A program made the position numbers and the translations under genes. The notes beneath the pieces are model-generated. The model saw only the letters and a program-made list of their open reading frames with translations. It was not told the origin of the DNA and searched no databases. Below, piece after piece: positions 43,935 to 53,346 of a stretch of 64,000 nt of DNA. This DNA is from Glacieibacterium arshaanense. GTDB lineage: Bacteria > Pseudomonadota > Alphaproteobacteria > Sphingomonadales > Sphingomonadaceae. Each line of letters opens with the position of its first letter. Positions within the stretch are counted from its first letter, which is position 1. The stretch lies in assembly GCF_004681125.1 (NCBI RefSeq), contig NZ_SIHO01000001.1, positions 434,001-498,000 on the forward strand, in the 5' to 3' direction.

Positions 43935-45412
43935 GGCACGATCATCCTGTCAGCGGCTTCGAAGTAGGACGCGAATTCATGGCTGCGATTGCTCGCCGCC
44001 AGCAGCGCCACCAGCGCGAGATCATATTCGAACGCTGCCGCCGCGCGCTGGCTTTGCGCCAGCGACAGCGACGTACGCGCGTCGAGCAACGCCGTGATCG
44101 TCGATTCGCCCTCGCGGAAGGCAATCTGCTGGACGCGCAGATTTTCCTGCGCGGCGGCGATGTTGGTGTCGAGCAACAGATACGCACGCCGCGCATTATC
44201 GACGATGGCATAGCTGCGACTGGTTTCGATCTCGACGGTAGTGCGGGCTTCACGGGTCGCCTCGGATGCGGCGCGTTCGCGCATCCGCGCTGCCGCGAGC
44301 GCCTTGGCGCGGTCGCTCCCCGACAGCAAGGTGTAGCGCACGCCGACGCCGACGATCCAGTCGGGGTCGATCGGGATCGCGTTGGTCGGGTTGAAGCTGT
44401 ATTCCGCGAAGGCATAAGCTTGCGGCAACTGCCTTGAACGCGCCATCGCCGACCCCGCACCGGCAAGTTTCTGCGCCGCGGCGGCACCCAGAATCATCGG
44501 ATTGTCGCCCAACGCGGCCGCGACATAGGTCTGCATCGGCAACAATGCGCCACGGTTGACGAACAACGGCGTCGTCACCGCCACACCGCCGGCAACATCG
44601 ACAAGCTGGGCCAGCGTTTGCATCGCGATTTGCTGATCGCGCGCGCTGCGATCAACGGCACGCGCCGCCGCGTCACGCGCGACCTCGACCATCAGTACAT
44701 TGGCATGCGCCAGTACGCCTTCGCGCTCCATCGCGCGCGCATCGTGAAGATACTGGTTGAGGCCGGTCAACGCCGTTTGCGCGGTGACAGAGAGCTGATC
44801 GGCGAGCTGGACGCCGAAATACGCTGCGGCCAGCCGGACATCGGACAGATTGCGCGTCGTCCCGGCCTTGGCACGCGCGGCGTCAACCCCGGCGCGCGCA
44901 CCTGCCTTCGCCGCCGGAATTGCGCCGCCGGTGTAAAGCGGCACCGCCGCCGTGACCGTCGGGCGGAATACGGTTTCACGCGTCTGATAGCGCAGCGTGT
45001 CGGGAATCACGCCAAGCGTACCCGGCAATGCAGCGCTGATCTTGTCGGTCACTTGTGCGACGATGCTGCCGAATTCGGGCGGGAACTGGTCCGGCAGACT
45101 GCCGAGGAAGTTGTTGATCGCATTGCCTGCGGCTTCGCGCGTACCGGTCAAATCGAGCCCAAGCGTCTTTTGATATTCGATGACTTGCGCCGACACGCCG
45201 ACAACCGGACGCCCGAGCGTGTTGACCGAAGCGGCATCGAGCTCGCTTGCGGAGACATCGGCGGCGGCGGCGCCCAGCGCCCCCGACGCACGCTCGAACC
45301 GCAGCTGGGCGTCAGCATAACTCAGTTGCACCGGGCTGGCAGTCGCGCGCACCGCCAGTCCAGCCAGCAACGCGATCGTGATAGCTTGTGGCAGTCGGCA
45401 ATATCGGGACAT
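43931..45412 (-). CDS. TolC-family outer-membrane efflux protein
   Basis: A 493-residue channel protein with a signal peptide (A-I-T-I-A-L-L-A-G-L-A-V-R-A-T-A) and two long helical repeats rich in Ala, Arg and Gln, as in TolC (near the end: I-Q-Q/V-Q-Q-I-A-F-R-E-G-E-S-T-I-T-A-L-L-D-A-R-T-S-L). It is the first gene of the export operon. The ATG at 45412 is chosen so that the product begins with the signal peptide; the ribosome site is weak. Upstream lies the divergent cytochrome c promoter region. Confidence 0.88.
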   Translation of the reverse strand: MSRYCRLPQAITIALLAGLAVRATASPVQLSYADAQLRFERASGALGAAAADVSASELDAASVNTLGRPVVGVSAQVIEYQKTLGLDLTGTREAAGNAINNFLGSLPDQFPPEFGSIVAQVTDKISAALPGTLGVIPDTLRYQTRETVFRPTVTAAVPLYTGGAIPAAKAGARAGVDAARAKAGTTRNLSDVRLAAAYFGVQLADQLSVTAQTALTGLNQYLHDARAMEREGVLAHANVLMVEVARDAAARAVDRSARDQQIAMQTLAQLVDVAGGVAVTTPLFVNRGALLPMQTYVAAALGDNPMILGAAAAQKLAGAGSAMARSRQLPQAYAFAEYSFNPTNAIPIDPDWIVGVGVRYTLLSGSDRAKALAAARMRERAASEATREARTTVEIETSRSYAIVDNARRAYLLLDTNIAAAQENLRVQQIAFREGESTITALLDARTSLSLAQSQRAAAAFEYDLALVALLAASNRSHEFASYFEAADRMIVP

Positions 45413-45725
45413 GACGCTACCGCTACAGCAATATGACGAGCGACTAAATGGCAACACCGCCTTCTGAGTAGTTTCCGAACCTCTACCTGCGTGTGCGACT
45501 GATCTTATGATCGTGCCACCCAGGACTGCGCGCCCTTGCGCGGCTACTCGGTCCAGACCGCCGGAGACGAATGATGATCGCCGCAACGTCGCTCCGGGGT
45601 AATCCGTCTACTTTCAGCGGACTTCAACAAGGACGCGCGGGGGCATCTGTGGCGCCCGTGTCGACCTGCCGAAACGCCTGCCAACCACGCCGGACCACCT
45701 CGCTTGTGGTCGCCTCGAGTCCCGC
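45413..45725. other. Divergent intergenic region between the TolC and cytochrome c operons
   Basis: No convincing gene. It holds a copy of the FixJ-like motif (45465-45487) that points toward the cytochrome c operon, followed by a TTATGAT -10 candidate at about 45504. If that promoter is used, the cytochrome transcript has a leader of more than 200 bases. Confidence 0.5.
45465..45487 (+). promoter_or_regulatory. FixJ-like motif, copy 1
   Basis: TGAGTAGTTTCCGAACC, oriented toward the cytochrome c gene at 45726 (261 bp). The first 14 bases equal those of copy 2 at 49779; the 3' part departs from the other copies. Confidence 0.55.
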
Positions 45726-47018
45726 ATGATCAATCGTTGGGCTTTCGCCGCTGTCACCATCATGTTGGCCGGATTGGCGCTGGTGTTCGCGCTGTCCTGG
45801 CAGTCGCCGATCTCCGCCATCGCACCGCCGAAGGAAGACACCTTTACCGCCGGCCTAGTCGACCAAGGCCGTATTCTGGCTGCTGCCGGCAACTGCGGCG
45901 CGTGCCATAGCGGCGGACATGGCACTCTTGCAGGCGGCAACGCGTTCCCTACCGGCTATGGAACAGTCTTTGCACCCAACATAACGCCGGACGTCGGCAC
46001 CGGCATCGGTGCCTGGTCGCAACCGGCATTTGCCCGCGCGCTGCGCGAAGGCGTGGCGCGCGATGGCAGTCACCTTTTTCCAGTGTTCCCCTACAACCAT
46101 TACACCAAGCTGACCGACAAGGATGTCGCGGCGCTCTATGCCTATTTGATGACGCGGCCGGCGATCAGTTACGTTGCGCCATCCGATACAATTCCGTTTC
46201 CGTTGAACATCCGCGCGTTGCAAGCCGGGTGGAAATGGGCCTATTTCAGCGAAGGCCGCTACCGTCCCGACGCCAGCCGCAGCGCCGAGTGGAATCGCGG
46301 GGCCTATCTGTCCGAAGGACTGACGCACTGTGGCGGCTGCCATACACCGCGCGGCAAGCTCGGCAACGAGCAGGCGTCGGCAGCCTATGGTGGCAGCGCG
46401 ATCGATGGCTGGGATGCGCCGGCGCTGACCGCAGCGAACACATCACCCCTGGCATGGTCCGCACCGGCATTGTTCAACTATTTGCGCACCAGCACCGATG
46501 CCCGGCGCGGCGGCGCCAGCGGGCCTATGTCGGGGGTCATACATGATGGGCTGGCGGTACTGCCCGACGCCGATATTCGCGCCATCTCGGTCTACTTCGC
46601 CGACCTCAACGGCAGCGACGCGCACGCCGGCAAAGACACGGCTGCACTGGCACGTGCATCAGTGGCTGCGATCGCGCCGCAATCCAATGACGCCGATGCG
46701 CGGCTCTATGCGGCAAGCTGCGGTGCATGTCATTATGTCGGCGCGACCCCGCCCACACTCGCGCGGCCTGACCTGACGCTCAACACCGCGCTTTGGCTGC
46801 CCGCGCCGACCAATCTGCTGCACGCGATCCGCGGCGGCGTCGGACTGCACGAAGCCACACCCGGCTTGCTGATGCCCGGTTACGCATCGGCATTGCCCGA
46901 CGCCGACATCGTCCGCATCGCCGCCTGGCTGCGCCGCACGCGGACCACATTGCCGCCATGGCCCGACCTCGCCGGAGATGTCGCGCGTGCGCGCCAGCAG
47001 GAGTCAGAGCCGCAATGA
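45726..47018 (+). CDS. Tri-haem c-type cytochrome (electron acceptor of a Mo hydroxylase)
   Basis: A 430-residue membrane-anchored cytochrome: one N-terminal hydrophobic segment (F-A-A-V-T-I-M-L-A-G-L-A-L-V-F-A-L) then three C-x-x-C-H haem sites, C57-G-A-C-H61, C202-G-G-C-H206 and C332-G-A-C-H336. Such tri-haem cytochromes pass electrons from periplasmic dehydrogenases to the respiratory chain. The next two genes encode the iron-sulfur and molybdenum subunits of an isoquinoline-oxidoreductase/aldehyde-dehydrogenase-type enzyme, so the three likely form one complex. The stop overlaps the next start (ATGA). Confidence 0.92.
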   Translation: MINRWAFAAVTIMLAGLALVFALSWQSPISAIAPPKEDTFTAGLVDQGRILAAAGNCGACHSGGHGTLAGGNAFPTGYGTVFAPNITPDVGTGIGAWSQPAFARALREGVARDGSHLFPVFPYNHYTKLTDKDVAALYAYLMTRPAISYVAPSDTIPFPLNIRALQAGWKWAYFSEGRYRPDASRSAEWNRGAYLSEGLTHCGGCHTPRGKLGNEQASAAYGGSAIDGWDAPALTAANTSPLAWSAPALFNYLRTSTDARRGGASGPMSGVIHDGLAVLPDADIRAISVYFADLNGSDAHAGKDTAALARASVAAIAPQSNDADARLYAASCGACHYVGATPPTLARPDLTLNTALWLPAPTNLLHAIRGGVGLHEATPGLLMPGYASALPDADIVRIAAWLRRTRTTLPPWPDLAGDVARARQQESEPQ

Positions 47019-47488
47019 CCATCAACTTCACCCTCAACGGCAAACCGGTTGCCATCGACGCGCCGGCCAACTCACCCTTGTTGTGGGCAATCCGCGACGA
47101 CGCCGGGCTCACCGGCACCAAATTCGGCTGTGGCATCGGCCTTTGCGGCGCGTGCACCATCCATGTCGAGGGACGCGCGACACGGTCGTGCATCACTACG
47201 CTGGGGCAGGTTGCCGGGGCCAGCATCACGACAATCGAGGGGCTGGACCCGAACAGCAATCACCCTCTGCAAACCGCGTGGATTGCCATACAAGTGCCGC
47301 AGTGCGGCTATTGCCAGTCAGGGCAGATCATGCAGGCCGCCACGCTGATTGCCGACTTTCCCGACCCCACCGACGCCGACATCGATGCGGTGATGGACGG
47401 CAATCTTTGCCGCTGCATGGCCTATGTCCGCATCCGTGCGGCCATCAAGGCCGCGGCAGCGACGATGCGGAGCGTACCGCATGCATAG
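47015..47488 (+). CDS. [2Fe-2S] subunit of a molybdenum hydroxylase (IorA-like)
   Basis: A 157-residue protein with two iron-sulfur domains. The plant-type cluster ligands are C39, C44, C47 (C-G-I-G-L-C-G-A-C) and C59; the second cluster uses C97, C100 (C-G-Y-C), C132 and C134 (C-R-C). The size fits the small subunit of the IorAB / aldehyde oxidoreductase type. It carries electrons from the Mo cofactor subunit to the cytochrome. The ATG at 47015 overlaps the cytochrome stop by 4 bases and its own stop overlaps the next gene by 8. Confidence 0.93.
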   Translation: MTINFTLNGKPVAIDAPANSPLLWAIRDDAGLTGTKFGCGIGLCGACTIHVEGRATRSCITTLGQVAGASITTIEGLDPNSNHPLQTAWIAIQVPQCGYCQSGQIMQAATLIADFPDPTDADIDAVMDGNLCRCMAYVRIRAAIKAAAATMRSVPHA

Positions 47489-49781
47489 GATTGCCGGACG
47501 CGATATCGCACTGCCGACGCGGCGCAGCTTCCTGATCGCCACGGGTGCGGCGGGCGCGGTGTTCGGCTTTGCCCGTGCGGGTGCCGGGTCTTTGGCGCCT
47601 GCCACCGCGCCGTCCACGCTGCCGCCGCAATTCGAGCCGACGATCTGGTACGGCATCGGTCGCGACGGCGTCGTCACCGTCAACATCATCCGCGCCGAAA
47701 TGGGCCAGCATATCGGCACGTCGCTGGCGCGCATCATCGCCGAAGAGCTGGCTGTCGATTGGGATCAGGTGCGCATTGTCCATGTCGACAGCGACCCCAA
47801 ATGGGGCCTGATGGTGACTGGCGGCAGTTGGTCGGTGTGGCAGACGTTTCCATTGTATAGTCAGGCCGGCGCCGCGGGGCGCATTGCGATGATCGACGCA
47901 GGTGCGAAGCTGATAGGGGTCGCGCCGGCGGCCTGCACCGCGGCGGGCGGCAAGGTCAGCGCCGGTGCACGACAGGTGAGCTTTGCCGATATCATCACGC
48001 ACGGGCTGCCCGATCGCAGCTTTACCCCCGACGACCTCAAGGCATTGCCGATCAAGGCAGCTGCGCGTCGCCAACTGATCGGCCGGCCGGTCGCCGCGCT
48101 CGACATTCCGGCAAAGGTCAACGGCAGCGCCGTTTACGGCATCGACGCCAAAATTCCCGGCATGGTCCATGCGCGGCCCAAGCTGCCGCCGACGCGCAAC
48201 GCGTCGAAGGTTGTTTCGATTGATGACGCCGCGGCGCGCAAGGTCCCGGGTTACCTGCGCAGCATCGCGCTCGACGATCCCTCGGGTACCGTACCGGGCT
48301 GGGTCATGGTGATCGCCGAAAGTGTCGTTGCTGCAGACCGTGCCTGTGCGCTGGTCAATGTTACCTGGACCTCGGGCGATGCTGCGCATGTTTCGGAAAA
48401 GCACATTCAGGACCGCGCCCGTGCACTGATAGCCGACCCCAAGGGCGGTGCGCTTGTCGTAGCCGACGACGGCGTCGATGCCGCGTTCGCGTCGGCCGCT
48501 TCAACGGTCGAGGCGACCTACACAACTGCCAGCGTACTGCATTTCCAGATGGAGCCGGTCAATGCGCTGGCCGTACCGGTCGGCAAAGGATTCGAGATCC
48601 ACACCGGCAACCAGTGGCAGTCGCTGATCCTGCCGACTCTGGCAAAGGCGCTCGGCGTCACCGAGGCCCAGGTGGTCATGAAGTCCTACTTGCTCGGTGG
48701 CGGCTTCGGCCGGCGCTTAAACGGTGACTATGCCGTGCCTGCGGCGCTTGCCGCGAAAGCACTCGGCCGACCGGTCAAGTTGCTGTGCACGCGCGCCGAC
48801 GACGCGCGCTTCGATTCGATCCGCTCGCCGTCGGTGCAGACACTGCGCGTCGCGCTGGGCGCCGGTGGCAAGGTGACCGCGATGACGCACGATGTCGCAG
48901 CGGGCTGGCCGACCCAGGTGATGGCGGCGTTCTTCATGCCCAAGGCGAAGAACGGCGTGCCCTATGATCCGTTTGCGATCAGCGGCGCGGACCATTGGTA
49001 CAATGTCGGCGCGCACCGCGTCCGCGCGCTGTCGAACGATCTGGCGAACTCGACGTTTCGTCCCGGCTGGCTGCGCTCGGTCGGGCCGGGGTGGATCAAC
49101 TGGGCACTCGAAAGCTTCATCGACGAGGTCGCCGCTGCAGCGAAGATCGATCCGGTCGCATACCGGCTGCAAATGCTGGATGCGTCCGGCGGCAACGCCG
49201 GGTCAGCGCCCAATGCCGTCGGCGGGGCACTGCGTCAGGCCGAAGTCGTGCGGCGCGTCGCCGCCAAGTCGGGTTGGGGCGCCAAACTGCCCGCGGACAC
49301 CGGCATCGGTATTGCCACCAGCTTCGGGCAGGAGCGCGATATGCCGACCTGGGTCGCCTGCGCCGCGCGCGTTCATGTCGACCGCGCGACCGGCATTGTG
49401 CGTGTGCAGAAACTCGATCTCGTGGTCGATGCCGGCACGGTCGTCGATCCAGACGGTGCGCTCGCGCAGGTGGAAGGCGGTGCCTTATGGGGGCTGAGCA
49501 TGGCCTTGTACGAAGGCACCGAGATCGTGAACGGCCAGGTCGCCGACACCAATCTCGATAGCTATACGCCGCTGCGGATCGGCGACGTCCCAGAAATGGC
49601 CATCGAGTTCGTCGCCAGCACCGAAGTGCCTGTAGGGCTTGGCGAGCCGGCAACAACGGTGGTCGGTCCCGCGATCGGCAACGCCATTTTCGCAGCGACC
49701 GGTACCCGGATCCGCCATCTCCCGATGCGCCCTGCCGCAGTGCTGGCGGCGCTTGCAGAAACCGGCAGCGCCAAACGTTGA
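47481..49781 (+). CDS. Molybdopterin-binding subunit of a Mo hydroxylase (IorB-like)
   Basis: A 766-residue large subunit of the xanthine-dehydrogenase superfamily. A twin-arginine signal (T-R-R-S-F-L-I-A-T-G-A-A-G-A-V) indicates folded export to the periplasm. Cofactor and substrate motifs include G-G-G-F-G-R-R-L, the G-Q-H-I-G-T-S-type loop and the late G-L-G-E-P-A-T-T with a probable catalytic Glu. Isoquinoline oxidoreductases and membrane-bound aldehyde dehydrogenases share this form; the substrate cannot be settled. Its stop codon overlaps a FixJ-like motif that serves the next gene. Confidence 0.92.
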   Translation: MHRIAGRDIALPTRRSFLIATGAAGAVFGFARAGAGSLAPATAPSTLPPQFEPTIWYGIGRDGVVTVNIIRAEMGQHIGTSLARIIAEELAVDWDQVRIVHVDSDPKWGLMVTGGSWSVWQTFPLYSQAGAAGRIAMIDAGAKLIGVAPAACTAAGGKVSAGARQVSFADIITHGLPDRSFTPDDLKALPIKAAARRQLIGRPVAALDIPAKVNGSAVYGIDAKIPGMVHARPKLPPTRNASKVVSIDDAAARKVPGYLRSIALDDPSGTVPGWVMVIAESVVAADRACALVNVTWTSGDAAHVSEKHIQDRARALIADPKGGALVVADDGVDAAFASAASTVEATYTTASVLHFQMEPVNALAVPVGKGFEIHTGNQWQSLILPTLAKALGVTEAQVVMKSYLLGGGFGRRLNGDYAVPAALAAKALGRPVKLLCTRADDARFDSIRSPSVQTLRVALGAGGKVTAMTHDVAAGWPTQVMAAFFMPKAKNGVPYDPFAISGADHWYNVGAHRVRALSNDLANSTFRPGWLRSVGPGWINWALESFIDEVAAAAKIDPVAYRLQMLDASGGNAGSAPNAVGGALRQAEVVRRVAAKSGWGAKLPADTGIGIATSFGQERDMPTWVACAARVHVDRATGIVRVQKLDLVVDAGTVVDPDGALAQVEGGALWGLSMALYEGTEIVNGQVADTNLDSYTPLRIGDVPEMAIEFVASTEVPVGLGEPATTVVGPAIGNAIFAATGTRIRHLPMRPAAVLAALAETGSAKR

Positions 49782-49801
49782 GTAGTTTCCGACGCTGCCG
49801 A
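49779..49801 (+). promoter_or_regulatory. FixJ-like motif, copy 2
   Basis: TGAGTAGTTTCCGACGCTG, starting on the stop codon of the Mo-hydroxylase gene and lying 91 bp upstream of the coiled-coil gene start. Nearly identical to copy 6. Confidence 0.65.
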
Positions 49802-49869
49802 CGCAACTGTGGGCCGTCTAGGCCGGGTGCACCGGTGGATTTTGCCGTGTCCGAAATCAGGAGCCTGCC

Positions 49870-50286
49870 ATGAGCGACAAGATTGACCATTTTTGCGATG
49901 CCATGCGCGATAACCTCAACGCTGTCGAAGCTCAAATTGAGCGCCTAAAATCCGATATCGGCACCGCCCAAAAGGACACCGTCGAAGGCTTCGAACGCAA
50001 GCTCGCCGAAGCGCAGGCTGCAGTCACTAGCCAGCGCAACGGCGTCGACGCGGCCGGCATCAGGGTGCGCCACTGGGTCACCGCCAATCGCGAAGCCGGC
50101 GCAGCCGTCATCCAGGGCTGGAAGGACAAGGTCGACACCGGCAAACTCGAGCTTCATGCCGATCAGGCTGAAGAAAGCGCCAAGTCTTCGGTCGTGATTG
50201 CCGAAGCCGCGCTCGCCGATGCGATGTTGGCGACCTATGAAGCGATCGCTGCGCGTCATCAAGCCAATCTCGCCGCAACGAATTAA
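49870..50286 (+). CDS. Coiled-coil protein of unknown function
   Basis: A 138-residue, almost entirely helical, charged protein (A-V-E-A-Q-I-E-R-L-K-S-D-I, K-L-A-E-A-Q-A-A-V-T-S-Q) with no signal peptide or membrane segment; it resembles phasin-like or stress-related helical bundles but I do not recognise a family. The ATG at 49870 has an AGGAG site. It follows a FixJ-like motif and precedes the Old Yellow Enzyme gene by 11 bp, so it is probably made together with it. Confidence 0.78.
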   Translation: MSDKIDHFCDAMRDNLNAVEAQIERLKSDIGTAQKDTVEGFERKLAEAQAAVTSQRNGVDAAGIRVRHWVTANREAGAAVIQGWKDKVDTGKLELHADQAEESAKSSVVIAEAALADAMLATYEAIAARHQANLAATN

Positions 50287-50297
50287 CTGTACGCCGA

Positions 50298-51419
50298 ATG
50301 TCAAAGACCATACCCGCCGCAGGTGCGGCCTCGCTGTTTGATCCGCTATTGGCGGGTGACCTGAAACTCGGCAACCGGATCGTCATGGCGCCACTGACGC
50401 GCAACCGCGCTGGACCGGGATTGGTGCCCGGACCGTTTGCTGCCGAATATTATGCGCAGCGCGCGTCCGCTGGATTGATCATAGCCGAGGCGACCCAGGT
50501 ATCGGCGCAGGCACAAGGCTATTCGGACACGCCGGGCTGCTATACCGACGCACAAGTTGCAGGCTGGAAGGTCGTGACCGATGCCGTCCATGCAAAGGGC
50601 GGGGTGATCGTCCTGCAGCTGTGGCATTGCGGGCGCATCTCGCACACGGTGTTCCAGGACGGTGCGGCACCGGTTGGCCCTTCGGCGATCCGCGCGAATG
50701 GCAGGACCTTTGTCGCCGGCCAGGGATTCGTCGACGTTTCCAAACCGCGTGCGCTGCGGCTCGATGAACTGCCCGGCATCGTCGCCGATTTCCGCCATGC
50801 CGCGCGTTGCGCTATTTCTGCTGGGTTTGACGGTGTCGAAATCCATGGCGCGCACGGGTATCTTCTTGACGCGTTTCTGCGCGACGGCACCAACCATCGC
50901 ACCGATGCCTATGGCGGATCGGTCGCCAACCGCGCGCGGCTGCTGGTCGAGGTGACCACTGCGGTCGCCGAGGAAATTGGCGCTGGTCGGCTGGGCGTGC
51001 GGCTGTCGCCGGTTTCGACAGCAGGCGATTCGCGCGACAATGACCCGCAGGTGCTGTTCAACTATGTCGTGGCCGCGCTCGATCCAATCGGGCTGGCATA
51101 TCTGCACGTTGTCGAGGGCGAGACCGGTGGGCCGCGCGACAGCATTGCGTTCGACTATGCGGCCTTGCGCCAGCGATTCAGCGGCGTGTGGATGGCCAAC
51201 AACGGCTATGACCGGGCGATAGCGATTGCGGCGATTGCGGCCGGCACTGCTGACCTGATCTCGTTCGGGCGGCCGTTTATCACCAATCCCGATCTCGTCC
51301 GGCGGCTGTGCGAGGATGCGCCGCTCACACCGCTGACCGAGCCGGCGACGATCTACGGCGGAGGGGCGCTCGGCTATACCGACTACCCGGCGCTGGGCGC
51401 AAACGCGGCAGCCGCTTAG
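50298..51419 (+). CDS. Old Yellow Enzyme family NADH:flavin oxidoreductase (NemA-like)
   Basis: A 373-residue FMN enzyme with the TIM-barrel OYE pattern: N-R-I-V-M-A-P-L-T-R, the Q-L-W-H-C-G-R region near residue 110, the substrate-binding G-V-E-I-H-G-A-H-G-Y-L-L-D-A-F-L pattern near 188, and late phosphate-binding G-R-P-F-I. Such enzymes reduce activated C=C bonds, N-ethylmaleimide, nitrate esters and similar electrophiles. It is paired with the coiled-coil gene. Its 3' end faces the ABC ATPase gene, 15 bp away. Confidence 0.93.
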   Translation: MSKTIPAAGAASLFDPLLAGDLKLGNRIVMAPLTRNRAGPGLVPGPFAAEYYAQRASAGLIIAEATQVSAQAQGYSDTPGCYTDAQVAGWKVVTDAVHAKGGVIVLQLWHCGRISHTVFQDGAAPVGPSAIRANGRTFVAGQGFVDVSKPRALRLDELPGIVADFRHAARCAISAGFDGVEIHGAHGYLLDAFLRDGTNHRTDAYGGSVANRARLLVEVTTAVAEEIGAGRLGVRLSPVSTAGDSRDNDPQVLFNYVVAALDPIGLAYLHVVEGETGGPRDSIAFDYAALRQRFSGVWMANNGYDRAIAIAAIAAGTADLISFGRPFITNPDLVRRLCEDAPLTPLTEPATIYGGGALGYTDYPALGANAAAA

Positions 51420-51434
51420 CCGCAAGCACTTTCG

Positions 51435-52133
51435 TCAGCCGACCAGCCGGCCGTCGATCATGTCGATGATGCGGTCGCAGCGCTGCGCGAGTTCGAGGTT
51501 GTGCGTGACGATCAGGAAGCTGGTGCCGCTGTCGCGGTTGACCTCGCGCATCAGTTCGAAAGCGCTGTCGGCGGATTTGCTGTCGAGGTTGCCGGTGGGT
51601 TCATCCGCCAGCACCAGATCGGGCGCCATCGCCAGCGCTCGCGCGATGGCGACGCGCTGCTGTTCGCCGCCCGACATTGCCATCGCCGCGTGGTTGGCCA
51701 CCTTGGTCAGCCCGACCCGCGCGAGCAATTCACTGGCGCGGGCGCGGATTTCGGCGGTTTCAAAACTGTGGTCGACGACCATCGGCATCATGACATTTTC
51801 GATCGCGCTAAACGCCGAAATCAGGTGATGTTCCTGAAACACGAAGCCGATGGTGTGGCCGCGCAACCGTGTCAGCTCGGCGTCATCGAGGTGCGTCGTG
51901 GCAGTGCCGTTGATCCAGATTTCGCCCGACGTCGGCCGGTCGAGCAGCCCGACAAGGTTGAGCAGCGTGCTCTTGCCGGACCCCGACGGCCCCATCAGCG
52001 CCAGAAACTCGCCGGGGTCGAGGCGGAGGTCGATGGCGTGTAATATCTCGATCTCCGACGGCTGGCCGATGTTGTACGAGCGCGTTACGGCCTCGAGCCG
52101 CAGCACCGGTTCAGCCACGGCGGGCTCAACCAC
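51435..52133 (-). CDS. ABC transporter ATP-binding protein (MacB/LolD-like)
   Basis: A 232-residue ATPase with Walker A (G-P-S-G-S-G-K-S-T), signature ([10 protein letters not shown]), Walker B (L-V-L-A-D-E-P-T) and the switch His (V-T-H-N). The D-E-P-T-G-N-L-D form marks the MacB/LolD/FtsE subgroup. It pairs with the FtsX-like permease before it. The start is uncertain: GTG 52133 overlaps the permease end by 8 bases; ATG 52166 is possible. Confidence 0.9.
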   Translation of the reverse strand: MVEPAVAEPVLRLEAVTRSYNIGQPSEIEILHAIDLRLDPGEFLALMGPSGSGKSTLLNLVGLLDRPTSGEIWINGTATTHLDDAELTRLRGHTIGFVFQEHHLISAFSAIENVMMPMVVDHSFETAEIRARASELLARVGLTKVANHAAMAMSGGEQQRVAIARALAMAPDLVLADEPTGNLDSKSADSAFELMREVNRDSGTSFLIVTHNLELAQRCDRIIDMIDGRLVG

Positions 52134-53346
52134 GGATCGCCGCCACCGGATCGAGCCGCGCGGCACGCAGCGCCGGCGCCATTGCCGACAGCAAACCCGT
52201 CAGCGGCGCCAGGATCAGCGTCACGATGAACAGCTCGCGTTGCAAGATCAGCGGGAACAGCTCGCTGCCATCGACTTGCCGGACTGCGGCGTGCCACCAG
52301 TACAGCCCGCCGACGCCGACCGCCGCGCCGATGACTGCGCCGGCAAGGCCGAGCAGCCCGCCCTGGATCAGGAAAATCCGCAAGATCTGCCCGCGCGTCG
52401 TGCCCATCGCGCGCAGGATGCCGATGTCCTTCGACCGCTGGATGACCGACACCACCAGCACCGCGGCAATGCCGAACGCCACCGACAAAGCGACGAACAC
52501 CCGGATTAGCGTGTTCGACGTCTGCTGCGCGTTCACCGCAGTGAAGAACTGCGCGTTGGTCTTGATCCAGCTGTCGGCGCGCACCGGATTCGATGCGGCG
52601 ATCTGCTGCGCCAGCGTTTCGGCGGCGTAGATGTCATGGACGGTGAGCTCGATCGTCGTCACCGCGCCGATGCGGCCGAGCAGCGACTGCGCGGTGCGCA
52701 GCGCGATATAGGCGTTGCGCTCATTGGCGCCCTTGTTGCCGAGGTCGAACAGCCCGGTGATGCGCAGCACGATGGTGGTGCCGTTGGCAGTTTCGATGTT
52801 GAGCTTGTCGCCAAGGCTGGCGCCGAGATCCTTGGCGAGTTCGGTGCCGATGATAATTTCGTCGCTTGCCAGCCGCGCGTTGCCGGCGACGAGATAGTCG
52901 GGGATGCGGACGATGCGGAAATAGCTTTCGGGTTCGATGCCCGAAATCGAGATGGCGCGGCTGGCATCGCCGCGCACCGCAAGAGCCGAGCCCGACATGG
53001 TCGGCGACACCATCGCGATGTCGGGCAGCGTCGCCATGCGCGCGGCGATCTTCGGCCATTGGTCGATCGACACGACGCGCTGCGCCGGGCGCTGGACAAT
53101 CGCATCCTCGATATCGGCGTCGCGCAACGGCCGCGCCACCTGGTCGGGCGGCAACAGCTGGATCTGCGCCGATGAGGTCAGCACGCGGTTGAGGAAGTTG
53201 GCCTGCAGCCCGGTCAGCAACGCCGACATGAAGACGATGACGCCGACGCCGATGGTGATGCCGAGGATGATGAACACCGTTTGCATCCGGCCTTCGCGCA
53301 GGAAGCGCACCGCGGCGATCCATTCGAACGGCAGCCACTGGCTCAT
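52126..53346 (-). CDS. FtsX/MacB-like ABC permease
   Basis: A 406-residue protein with one N-terminal helix ([20 protein letters not shown]), a large periplasmic domain and three C-terminal helices, ending in the typical L-D-P-V-A-A-I-R-G. This mechanotransmission-type permease works with a periplasmic adaptor to push substrates through or out of the envelope. Its start overlaps the adaptor stop by 4 bases. Confidence 0.9.
   Translation of the reverse strand: MSQWLPFEWIAAVRFLREGRMQTVFIILGITIGVGVIVFMSALLTGLQANFLNRVLTSSAQIQLLPPDQVARPLRDADIEDAIVQRPAQRVVSIDQWPKIAARMATLPDIAMVSPTMSGSALAVRGDASRAISISGIEPESYFRIVRIPDYLVAGNARLASDEIIIGTELAKDLGASLGDKLNIETANGTTIVLRITGLFDLGNKGANERNAYIALRTAQSLLGRIGAVTTIELTVHDIYAAETLAQQIAASNPVRADSWIKTNAQFFTAVNAQQTSNTLIRVFVALSVAFGIAAVLVVSVIQRSKDIGILRAMGTTRGQILRIFLIQGGLLGLAGAVIGAAVGVGGLYWWHAAVRQVDGSELFPLILQRELFIVTLILAPLTGLLSAMAPALRAARLDPVAAIRG

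Noticed and set aside
45614-45940. Minus-strand frame in front of the cytochrome c gene
   Set aside because: It runs antisense into the cytochrome gene, has no recognisable domain, and its start lies within coding DNA of the other strand.
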